Origin: Lysinibacillus sp. KCTC 33748
GTDB lineage: Bacteria > Bacillota > Bacilli > Bacillales_A > Planococcaceae
DNA length: 64,000 nt
Direction of reading: 5' to 3'
Assembly: GCF_002237755.1 (NCBI RefSeq)
Contig: NZ_MWSJ01000003.1
Span: 1 to 64,000, forward strand
The notes under the pieces were generated by a model. The model saw only the letters and a program-made list of their open reading frames with translations, was not told the DNA's origin and searched no databases. Of the stretch, positions 45,958 to 52,878 are shown piece after piece. How positions within the stretch are numbered: position 1 is the first letter of the stretch; each line of letters starts with the position of its first letter. Made by a program: the position numbers and the translations under genes.

Positions 45958-46607
45958 CCAAAGTCGTTGTTTGTGCAGGTGGACCAAAAGAGGAACTCTG
46001 TTCATTTAGTCCGTTTAAAGAGCAAAGTGATGTATTATTTATCGGAGCTGATCGAGGAGCGCTATATTTAATCGAGCAAGGCATCACACCACATGCCATA
46101 GTAGGAGATTTTGACTCTTTATCAAAAGAGGAATACGAACTGGTGATGGCACATACAAATGATAGACAACGATTCCAAGAAGAAAAAGATGAAACAGATA
46201 CGGACTTAGCGTTATTAAAAGCCTTGACCTATACACCACTAGAAATTGTTCTTACAGGTGTTACGGGTGGACGTTTAGATCATTATGAGGCGGCAGTTCG
46301 TTCGATTTATCGTTTACAAAAAGAGTATCCGCACGTAGTATTGAAGATTATTAATCATGCAAATATGTTGCAATTTTTAATGCCAGGCAAGCACATCATA
46401 GAAGCAGATAAGCAATATCGTTATTTATCTTTCTTTGCACATGAAGAGCCGATTAAAGATGTGACATTAAGGCAAGTAAAATATGAAACAACAAATGAAG
46501 AAATTTCTCTTGGTACATCCCGCTTTACAAGTAATGAAATAATAGATAATTCAGGGTCTATATCTTTCTCACAAGGCATATGTTTAATGATAAGAAGCAT
46601 AGATTAG
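45954..46607 (+). CDS. thiN: Thiamine pyrophosphokinase
   Basis: A 217-aa enzyme converting thiamine to its diphosphate. The N-terminal domain shows FIGADRGALYLIEQGITPHA and GDFDSLS; EEKDETDTDLALLKAL and LTGVTGGRLDH are family signatures. The C-terminal beta domain ends GSISFSQGICLMIRS. Coupled to rpe (ATGA). Its stop lies just before the spoVM ribosome binding site. Confidence 0.94.
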   Translation: MTKVVVCAGGPKEELCSFSPFKEQSDVLFIGADRGALYLIEQGITPHAIVGDFDSLSKEEYELVMAHTNDRQRFQEEKDETDTDLALLKALTYTPLEIVLTGVTGGRLDHYEAAVRSIYRLQKEYPHVVLKIINHANMLQFLMPGKHIIEADKQYRYLSFFAHEEPIKDVTLRQVKYETTNEEISLGTSRFTSNEIIDNSGSISFSQGICLMIRSID

Positions 46608-46625
46608 CGTAAGGGGGAGAGAGTC

Positions 46626-46727
46626 CTGAAAGTATATACATTCCAGCTGCCGAAATTTGTAAGCAGTATTACGCGTACGTGTATCAACATTTTCAAAAAA
46701 GATAAGAAAGTAAAAAAATCCGACTAA
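46626..46727 (+). CDS. spoVM: Spore coat-anchoring peptide SpoVM with CTG start and C-terminal extension
   Basis: A 33-aa amphipathic peptide that marks the curved forespore membrane and recruits SpoIVA. KVYTFQLPKFVSSITRTCIN, with Pro9 and Arg17, aligns residue for residue with Bacillus SpoVM (as remembered, KFYTIKLPKFLGGIVRAMLG). There is no ATG, GTG or TTG: the frame opens at a stop (46605-46607) and the only initiator-like codon is CTG, 8 nt after AAGGGGG. The peptide runs seven residues (KKVKKSD) past the usual 26, and its stop lies inside the terminator stem. Position between thiN and rpmB matches Bacillus. Confidence 0.85.
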   Translation: MKVYTFQLPKFVSSITRTCINIFKKDKKVKKSD

Positions 46728-46743
46728 TACTAGTCGGATTTTT
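46714..46743 (+). terminator. Terminator overlapping the end of spoVM
   Basis: A perfect 13-bp stem AAAAATCCGACTA / TAGTCGGATTTTT with a 4-nt loop. The spoVM stop codon ends within the left arm. It should end the long yloC-spoVM transcription unit. Confidence 0.92.
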
Positions 46744-46789
46744 TACTGTTTTAGAAAAATAAATGTGCCATGAAATTAATTGGGAATGT

Positions 46790-46985
46790 GAAAAATATGG
46801 TTCTTCGGCAAAGCGAGGGACTGATTTCCGTTCCTCTATCGCTGATCCCCAAGGAGTCGCCCAGTCGTAACGAAGATCAACCACTTCACATAGTATGTAT
46901 CTTCTAGCATGTCACTTTATAATGATAAAACGAAACATCAAAAGTAACTGTATTATGTGCGAAAGCGAAGCGACAGTAACAATAG
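46790..46985. repeat. Dispersed mosaic intergenic repeat (copy C)
   Basis: Blocks GATTTCCGTTCCTCTATCGC, TGATCCCCAAGGAGTCGCCC and, near 46956, TGTGCGAAAGCGAAGCGACAG match other copies. The rest of the 477-nt gap up to 47204 shows no gene. Confidence 0.8.
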
Positions 46986-47204
46986 ATGGACAATCTCATT
47001 GCTGCCAGAAGTTTTTCTGTATAAAATGTTTCTCATAAAACTGATAAAAGTTGAAGATTCTTATTTTCTACAGATAATAAGCTTATTTGTTGAGCTGGAC
47101 AGCTAAATATAAGGCTGTTTTTCGAAAAGATTGTTGCTATTTATGCAAGAAGTAACTGTTTCTAGTTGTAAAATTGTTCAAAAGTAAGGTGGAAAGGAGA
47201 AAGG

Positions 47205-47450
47205 ATGCAAAAAACTTTTAATAAGTTAGATAAGATCCAAATCGTTATTGCTATCGTCGCATTACTTCTAGCTATACTTGGGTTTATTTACGATAATTTA
47301 ACAGAAACTGCATTCATATTAATAGCAATAAATTTACTTGTTAATCAAATTCGAAGTTTTAGAAAAGACAAAAAATCCATTTTTTCATATTTGATAATAG
47401 TGATGGCGATACTAATCATCATCCTTTCAATTCATAAGTTATTGTACTAA
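47205..47450 (+). CDS. Small hypothetical membrane protein
   Basis: I do not recognise this 81-aa protein. It has three likely membrane helices (about 10-27, 31-46 and 60-79) joined by a basic loop (RSFRKDKKS), and no catalytic motif. The ribosome binding site GGTGGAAAGGAG is good. It is a single gene between spoVM and the oppositely oriented rpmB, ended by the hairpin at 47542-47577. Confidence 0.75.
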   Translation: MQKTFNKLDKIQIVIAIVALLLAILGFIYDNLTETAFILIAINLLVNQIRSFRKDKKSIFSYLIIVMAILIIILSIHKLLY

Positions 47451-47541
47451 CTGTGGCTTACTTTACACGTTTTGTAGATTAAATCTGCCTTTTAATTTTA
47501 ACAGCAACAAACTTTGGGAAAATAGCTATATGTAAAGAGAA

Positions 47542-47577
47542 CCGCTAGCAATTCCGTTTCCTTGTCATTGCTAGCGG
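47542..47577. terminator. Hairpin downstream of small membrane protein gene
   Basis: A perfect 11-bp stem CCGCTAGCAAT / ATTGCTAGCGG with a 14-nt loop, followed by CTTAGTCATTTTATT. Likely a weak terminator. Confidence 0.6.
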
Positions 47578-47697
47578 CTTAGTCATTTTATTGTATTTAT
47601 GGTTGGTCAATCCACTAGTAGGATGATTAATTACATCTTTTACATTTAAATAAATATTTACAAAGGCGGTTGGAGCTTGCCTCGTTATTAAGAAAGA

Positions 47698-47735
47698 AAA
47701 AAATCGATTTGCGCCAAATGCGAAATCGATTTTTT
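47698..47735 (-). terminator. Terminator of rpmB
   Basis: AAAAAATCGATTT / AAATCGATTTTTT forms a perfect 13-bp stem with a T-rich 3' arm on the minus strand, 11 nt beyond the rpmB stop. The symmetric A/T arms could serve both strands. Confidence 0.88.
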
Positions 47736-47746
47736 GGAAGCGACGA

Positions 47747-47935
47747 TTAAACGCGCTCGATTTTACCTGATTTTAATGCACGAGCAGAAACCCATACACG
47801 TTTTGGTTTACCGTCTACTAAGATACGAACTTTTTGAAGGTTAGCACCCCAAGAACGTTTGCTAGCGTTCATAGCGTGGGAACGGTTGTTACCAGTACGA
47901 GCTTTACGCCCAGTGATTACACATTGTTTTGGCAT
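47747..47935 (-). CDS. rpmB: Ribosomal protein L28 (bL28)
   Basis: A 62-aa ribosomal protein: [20 protein letters not shown] and the conserved [20 protein letters not shown]. The ATG at 47935 has AAGGAGGGA upstream; an earlier in-frame start would place this site inside the gene. As in Bacillus, it faces the spoVM operon. The zinc-binding cysteines of some L28 paralogues are absent except for Cys5. Confidence 0.95.
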   Translation of the reverse strand: MPKQCVITGRKARTGNNRSHAMNASKRSWGANLQKVRILVDGKPKRVWVSARALKSGKIERV

Positions 47936-48218
47936 GTTGTATTCCCTCCTTACTGTCAATGCTGAAAGATTATTATTTCAGTTCGGTATTTCACATACCA
48001 TAATAATTTAACATACGATGACGTTCAGTGCAATAGTTTTCACATAACCTTTCAAGAAAAAAACCTTTACAGTCTAAAAACACTTGTTAAATAATGGGTG
48101 TAAATTCCTAGTTGAAACAATTATTAGGAGAAATAATTGGAAGTTTTCAATTATCCCGCCTGGTTTAGAGAAGCCTCTTAATCAGTAGGGGATAAAGAAA
48201 ACCCACTTCCATCTCGTT

Positions 48219-48959
48219 TTATTTTCCTCGGTAGCCAAGCTTCATGGAAATACGTTTACCAGTTTCCACTAAACGCTCTGTAAGCGTATTAGTATGTTCT
48301 GCTGAAACGTTAAAGCTAACAAAACCTATACTTATCGCACCGACTATTTCATTGAAACCATTTACAATGGATACTGCGATTGAGGATGTTCCAGCTGTTC
48401 TTTCCCCATGACTAATGGCAAACCCTTGTAGTCTTATTTGATCAAGCTGTGACTCTAATTCAGAGATTTCTTCATGAGGAATAAGCTGTTCAATAATTTC
48501 CCTTGCTTGAGAAATAGGCATTGTGGCTAAAATTGCTTTATTTGCAGCCCCGATATTCATCGGAATACGAATACCTAACTGATCGTAAATTCGAATCGGG
48601 TTAGTTGTACTGTCAATTCTTTCAATGATAATTGTATCTAAACCAGCGGGCTTACTTAAATAGACGCTTTCCTCGACTTCTCTTGCTAAACGTTCTAGTT
48701 CGGGCCTAATTTTACTAATGTAGTCCATCGTATCATACACTTGTAAGCCAAGTTCCATCCATATTGTACCGAGACGATATTGTTTAGTTTGATCGTCTTG
48801 TTCAATCATTCCCTCTTTAATCATCGCTTTTAAAATTCTATGTAGTGTGCTAAGTGGTAAATTGCATTTTGCCGAAAGCTCTGAAATGGACAAACTGTTT
48901 TCATTTGCTTCAGAAGCCAAAACTTTAGCGATTGTCATAGCTCGTTCTAATAATTGCAT
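48219..48959 (-). CDS. IclR-family transcriptional regulator
   Basis: A 246-aa regulator with an N-terminal winged helix (AMTIAKVLASEANENSLSIS, ELSAKCNLPLSTLHRILKAM) and the C-terminal effector-binding domain (GIRIPMNIGAANKAILATMP, ERTAGTSSIAVSIVNG). RBS GAGAGGTGGGG. It is divergent from the amidinohydrolase-permease-rocB genes and is their likely regulator through the tandem dyads at 49123-49160. The effector may be arginine-related (inference). Confidence 0.92.
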   Translation of the reverse strand: MQLLERAMTIAKVLASEANENSLSISELSAKCNLPLSTLHRILKAMIKEGMIEQDDQTKQYRLGTIWMELGLQVYDTMDYISKIRPELERLAREVEESVYLSKPAGLDTIIIERIDSTTNPIRIYDQLGIRIPMNIGAANKAILATMPISQAREIIEQLIPHEEISELESQLDQIRLQGFAISHGERTAGTSSIAVSIVNGFNEIVGAISIGFVSFNVSAEHTNTLTERLVETGKRISMKLGYRGK

Positions 48960-49081
48960 TCATACCCCACCTCTCTTTCATTTATTTTATTTTTATTCAT
49001 TGTCTACGTCTAGCTACATAATCGTGGATATTTGTTTTGTTCCCTTTGAAAAGAACGAATATATAAATTTTTCTAAATATA

Positions 49082-49110
49082 TTGACATTATACCTTAAAG
49101 CACATATATT
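49082..49110 (+). promoter_or_regulatory. Promoter of the amidinohydrolase operon
   Basis: TTGACA, a 17-bp spacer and TATATT: a near-perfect sigma-A promoter, about 60 nt upstream of the first gene. Such a strong promoter implies tight repression. Confidence 0.8.
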
Positions 49111-49122
49111 TTTCATATAAAC

Positions 49123-49160
49123 TTTCCTCTTAACGGAAACGTTTTCCACTACGCGGAAAA
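49123..49160 (+). promoter_or_regulatory. Tandem dyads TTTCC-N7-GGAAA, candidate IclR operator
   Basis: Two inverted repeats with identical geometry, TTTCC-N7-GGAAA at 49123-49139 and 49143-49159, are set 20 bp apart, so they lie on the same helix face. They sit just after the expected transcription start and end at the ribosome binding site, well placed for repression by the divergent IclR protein. Confidence 0.65.
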
Positions 49161-49172
49161 GAGGTGAAAGGA

Positions 49173-50060
49173 ATGCAATATTGTTCATCAATGTATGCAC
49201 CTTTGAGACACGTAATAGTAAAACATCCAAAAGATGCTTTCCGAAACCAAGAATATCTTAGCGATGAATGGAAAACATTTAACTACTTATCGGAACCTAG
49301 CTATAATGAGGCTCTTAAAGAATATGCACAATTTATGAGCATTCTAGAAAAGTATGTTGAAAAAATTGATTTTTTACCAGAATCAGATGAAGTAGGGCTT
49401 GATTCGCTGTATGCGCATGATCCTGTAAAATTCACACCAAATGGTGCTATTATCTTAAAATCCGGCAAAAAATCAAGACAGCCAGAAGCAGCTGTTTATA
49501 AAGAGTTTTTACAGGAAAAGGGTATTCCGGTTATCGGAGAATTGACTGGAGAGGCTGTATCAGATGGTGGCGATATTGTTTGGCTTGATGATCGTACACT
49601 TGTTGTAGGTCGAGGCTATCGAACGAATGATGAAGCTATTCGTCAGCTAAAAGACATGACGAAGGATTTTGTTGATGAATTCATTGTTGTGCAACTACCC
49701 CATGATTTAGGTGAAGCAGAATGTTTACACTTAATGTCTTTCATTAGTATGGTAGATAAGGATTTAGCGGTTGTACATTCACGATTAATGCCAGTTTTCT
49801 TTCGTCAGCTTCTAATCGACCGAGGTATTCAATTAATTGAGGTCCTGAAAGATGAATATGATGCGCTAGGCTGTAACGTTCTAGCACTTGCGCCTAGAGT
49901 ATGTATTGTCCCAATTGGAAATCCAATGACCAAGCAACAATTACTTCATGCAGGTGTAACAGTTTATGAATACAAAGGAAATGAAATTTCGATAAAAGGG
50001 ACAGGTGGACCAACATGTTTAACCTGCCCAGTAGTAAGAGAAAAAAGGGAGATGAAGTAA
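49173..50060 (+). CDS. Amidinohydrolase, dimethylarginine dimethylaminohydrolase-like
   Basis: A 295-aa member of the guanidino-group-modifying superfamily. Likely active-site elements: YAHDPVKF (Asp), SDGGDIVWL, His in EAECLHLMSF and the nucleophile Cys in GGPTCLTCPV near the C-terminus. The start follows GAGGTGAAAGG. It lies 1 nt before a second, diverged family member. The substrate is probably a methylated arginine, arginine or another guanidino compound. I cannot tell which, and a heteromer with its neighbour is possible. Confidence 0.82.
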   Translation: MQYCSSMYAPLRHVIVKHPKDAFRNQEYLSDEWKTFNYLSEPSYNEALKEYAQFMSILEKYVEKIDFLPESDEVGLDSLYAHDPVKFTPNGAIILKSGKKSRQPEAAVYKEFLQEKGIPVIGELTGEAVSDGGDIVWLDDRTLVVGRGYRTNDEAIRQLKDMTKDFVDEFIVVQLPHDLGEAECLHLMSFISMVDKDLAVVHSRLMPVFFRQLLIDRGIQLIEVLKDEYDALGCNVLALAPRVCIVPIGNPMTKQQLLHAGVTVYEYKGNEISIKGTGGPTCLTCPVVREKREMK

Positions 50061-50061
50061 A

Positions 50062-50823
50062 ATGTTTAAAAATGTAATTGTAAAAAACCCAGGAAATAAT
50101 TATGTAAATGGTTTAACGACTAGCGACTTAGGAAAACCAATTTTAGAAAAATTATTTGAACAGCATGAAAAATATGTTGAGGCCTTAAAAAGATGTGGAG
50201 TGGAGGTTACACAGCTTCGAGCGAATGAAGCCTTTCCAGATTCAACATTCGTAGAGGATACGGCTGTTTTAACATCTGAATTTGCCATTATTTCAAATCC
50301 AGGGGCTGAAGCTCGTAATCGTGAGATTGAGGAGATCGTACCTGTAGTTCAAAAGTTCTATGAAAAATTATATTATATCGATGGCCCAGGAACACTTGAT
50401 GGCGGAGATGTATTGCAGGCAGAAAAGAAATTTTATGTCGGCATCTCTGATCGTACAAATGAAGAAGGGGCTCGACAATTTAAAGAAATCGTAGAAAAAG
50501 AAGGCTATGAGGCAACGATTGTTCCGCTAAAAGAATTTTTCCATTTAAAGACGGGCATCGCGTATGTTGGAGAAAATCGTATGGTAGTAGCAGGGGAGTT
50601 TATCGATCATCCTGCATTCGAATCCTATGAAAAAATTATTATTCCAAAAGAAGATGAGTATTCTGCAAACTGTATTCAAGTAAATGATTATGTCATTATT
50701 CCAGCAGGCTATCCAGAAACAAATCGTAAATTAAATGATCTAGGCTACCAAACAATTGAGCTTGAAATGTCGGAATTTAGAAAACATGATGGTGGGCTAA
50801 GTTGTTTGTCATTACGTTTTTAG
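50062..50823 (+). CDS. Dimethylarginine dimethylaminohydrolase (DDAH)
   Basis: A 253-aa enzyme expected to hydrolyse methylated arginine to citrulline and methylamine. DDAH features: VKNPGNNYVNGLT, PDSTFVEDTAVL (substrate-binding acidic residues), GTLDGGDVL, catalytic His in FHLKTGIAYV and catalytic Cys in GGLSCLSLRF about 5 residues from the C-terminus. Length is that of bacterial DDAH. RBS GGGAGATG at the end of the previous gene. Arginine deiminase-like specificity is the alternative. Confidence 0.88.
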   Translation: MFKNVIVKNPGNNYVNGLTTSDLGKPILEKLFEQHEKYVEALKRCGVEVTQLRANEAFPDSTFVEDTAVLTSEFAIISNPGAEARNREIEEIVPVVQKFYEKLYYIDGPGTLDGGDVLQAEKKFYVGISDRTNEEGARQFKEIVEKEGYEATIVPLKEFFHLKTGIAYVGENRMVVAGEFIDHPAFESYEKIIIPKEDEYSANCIQVNDYVIIPAGYPETNRKLNDLGYQTIELEMSEFRKHDGGLSCLSLRF

Positions 50824-50836
50824 TTCAATAAAAAAA

Positions 50837-50918
50837 TACCCAATCAATATCAATTATGACTTAGCATAATTCCATGACACCCGCTGAAAGAAGTCAAATA
50901 GGATAAATTGATTGGGTA
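50837..50918 (+). ncRNA. Candidate structured leader RNA between DDAH and permease genes
   Basis: A perfect 12-bp closing stem TACCCAATCAAT (50837-50848) / ATTGATTGGGTA (50907-50918) encloses a second perfect stem AATTATG / CATAATT (50852-50871) and a weaker TGAC / GTCA pair (50875-50896), giving a three-way junction. It ends 61 nt before the permease start. On the minus strand TTTTTT follows the stem. It matches no riboswitch I know; it may be only a terminator with a large loop. Confidence 0.4.
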
Positions 50919-50979
50919 CTTTAGTAGAGTTGATATCAGAATATTCGATATATTGATTACAACTAGAGAGTGGGGATGG

Positions 50980-52392
50980 ATGATGAGTAAAGGAGAACAA
51001 CGGCAAGATCATCAATTAAACCGTTCAATGAAGAGTCGTCATTTATTAATGCTATCGCTCGGAGGAGTTATTGGAACAGGGCTATTTTTAAATGTTGGCT
51101 TTACAATTAATCAGGCAGGTCCTGGAGGGGCATTAATTGGTTATTTATTTGGTGGCTTAATATTGTACATGGTTATGAATTGTCTTGGAGAATTAGCGGT
51201 TTATATGCCTGTAACGGGTTCTTTCCAAACCTATGCAACACGTTTTATCAGTCCTTCAGCAGGATTTTCTTTAGGATGGATGTATTTTGTCGGCTCAGCT
51301 GCCACAGCAGGGGTGGAATTTACAGCAGCGGGAATTTTGATGCAGCATTGGTTCCCGCATGTCCCTATTTGGATTTGGTGTGCCGTATTTATGGTCCTGT
51401 TATTTACTTTAAATGCATTAACAACAAGAGGCTTTGCGGAAGCGGAATTTTGGTTTGCAAGTATTAAAGTCATTGCGGTGATAGCATTTATCGTTATAGG
51501 GGTGGCAGCAATCTTTGGAATGATTCCGTTAGCTGATCGTCCGACACCACACTTTACGAATTTAGCACCGTATGGTTTATTTCCGGCAGGTATTTCAATC
51601 ATCTTCGTCACAATGATGAATGTTATCTTTTCTTATCAAGGTTCTGAGCTTGTTGGTATTGCTGCAGGAGAAACTGAAAGTCCGGAAAAAAATATTCCTC
51701 GGGCAATAAAGACAATTCTTTTTAGGATTATTGTTTTCTATATTGCTTCTATTATTGTTTTATCTGCGATATTCCCTTCATCGGAGCTTGGACTATTGGA
51801 AAGTCCATTTGTCACATTGATGAATTTAGCAGGTGTTCCATATGCAGCTGGCATTATGAACTTTGTTATTTTAACGGCGATATTATCAGTAGGTAACTCA
51901 TGTCTATATGCGTCCACACGTTTATTATGGTCGATGTCAAAAGAGGGAATGGCGCCAAAACTATTTGGACGACTAACGAAAAATAAAGTGCCATTCAATG
52001 CACTTGTTTTTACGATGCTTTTCTCGCTGCTTTCTTTATTAACGGGCGTGATGGAAGCAGATGCAGTATTTGTTTTACTCATGTCTATTGCAGGAATTTC
52101 TGTAACAATTTCATGGATGGGAATTTGCGCATCTCAATTGATGTTCCGGTATCGTTATGTGAAAGCAGGGGGGGATGTGGCTAATTTAAAATTTAAAACG
52201 CCATTTTATCCATTGATTCCGGTGTTCTGTATTATTTTTTGTATGCTAATTCTTGTCTTTTTAGCATTCGATCCAACACAAAGAGCGGGTTTATTATATG
52301 GAGTTGGGTTCTTTATTGCTTGCATGATTTTCTATAAATTGAAATTGAGTAAATCAAATACAGTTTCTTCTGAGATTAGCTCATCGCCATAA
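50980..52392 (+). CDS. Amino acid permease (APC superfamily, LysP/AAT type)
   Basis: A 470-aa secondary transporter with about 12 membrane helices. The first helix GGVIGTGLFLNVGFTINQAG and the next segment (GELAVYMPVTGSF) are typical of LysP/GabP/ProY-type amino acid/proton symporters. The start ATG (50980, or the adjacent 50983) follows GAGTGGGGA. Context with DDAH-like enzymes and RocB suggests arginine, methylarginine or ornithine uptake; the substrate is inferred. Confidence 0.88.
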   Translation: MMSKGEQRQDHQLNRSMKSRHLLMLSLGGVIGTGLFLNVGFTINQAGPGGALIGYLFGGLILYMVMNCLGELAVYMPVTGSFQTYATRFISPSAGFSLGWMYFVGSAATAGVEFTAAGILMQHWFPHVPIWIWCAVFMVLLFTLNALTTRGFAEAEFWFASIKVIAVIAFIVIGVAAIFGMIPLADRPTPHFTNLAPYGLFPAGISIIFVTMMNVIFSYQGSELVGIAAGETESPEKNIPRAIKTILFRIIVFYIASIIVLSAIFPSSELGLLESPFVTLMNLAGVPYAAGIMNFVILTAILSVGNSCLYASTRLLWSMSKEGMAPKLFGRLTKNKVPFNALVFTMLFSLLSLLTGVMEADAVFVLLMSIAGISVTISWMGICASQLMFRYRYVKAGGDVANLKFKTPFYPLIPVFCIIFCMLILVFLAFDPTQRAGLLYGVGFFIACMIFYKLKLSKSNTVSSEISSSP

Positions 52393-52760
52393 TATGGTGT
52401 TGATTTCCGTTTCGACTGGGCGCTTTGTTGTTGCTGTCGCTTTGCTTTCGCACAGATAAAACATTTGCTGCCGCTACGCTTTCGCACAGATAAAACATTT
52501 GCCGCTGACGCTTCGCTTTCGCGCAGAGCAGAGCTTCCTAGGGGCGTCCGATGAGCCGCTTCACTCGCGTTGCTCGCTCCAAGTTCTCGGGACAACAGAT
52601 GTCTTTTGCGCGAAAGCGTGAGTGCAACGTAGCGACAGTAGCAGGATGTTGGTCACGAAGGCGTTATCACAGGAAGTGATGCTTTTAGCCTTCGTTCCTC
52701 TATATCGCTGATCCCCAAGGAGTCGCCCAGTCTCCACTCCAATCAACTTATATTTATGGT
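52393..52760. repeat. Dispersed mosaic intergenic repeat (copy D, largest)
   Basis: Nearly the whole gap consists of blocks found elsewhere: GATTTCCGTTTCGACTGGGC, the inverse GTTGCTGTCGCTTTGCTTTC core twice with ACAGATAAAACATTTG linkers, GGGGCGTCCGATGAGCCGCT, CTTTTGCGCGAAAGCG, GGTCACGAAGGCGTTATCAC with hairpin ATCACA / TGTGAT-like arms, and GATCCCCAAGGAGTCGCCCA. The right part is the reverse complement of copy B. Confidence 0.88.
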
Positions 52761-52878
52761 ATATGTTTTTTAAAAATGTCATTCCTAATTATTGGTGATG
52801 AAATTGAAATGAAAAAAGAGGAATCATTTGATATACATTTAAATGCAATTGATTTTGAGGAAATAAAGGAGAGTTTTT

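Noticed and set aside
52332-52595. Minus-strand ORFs in the permease-rocB gap, and similar ones at 37489-37821
   Set aside because: Open frames created by GC-rich dispersed repeats overlapping real genes on the other strand.
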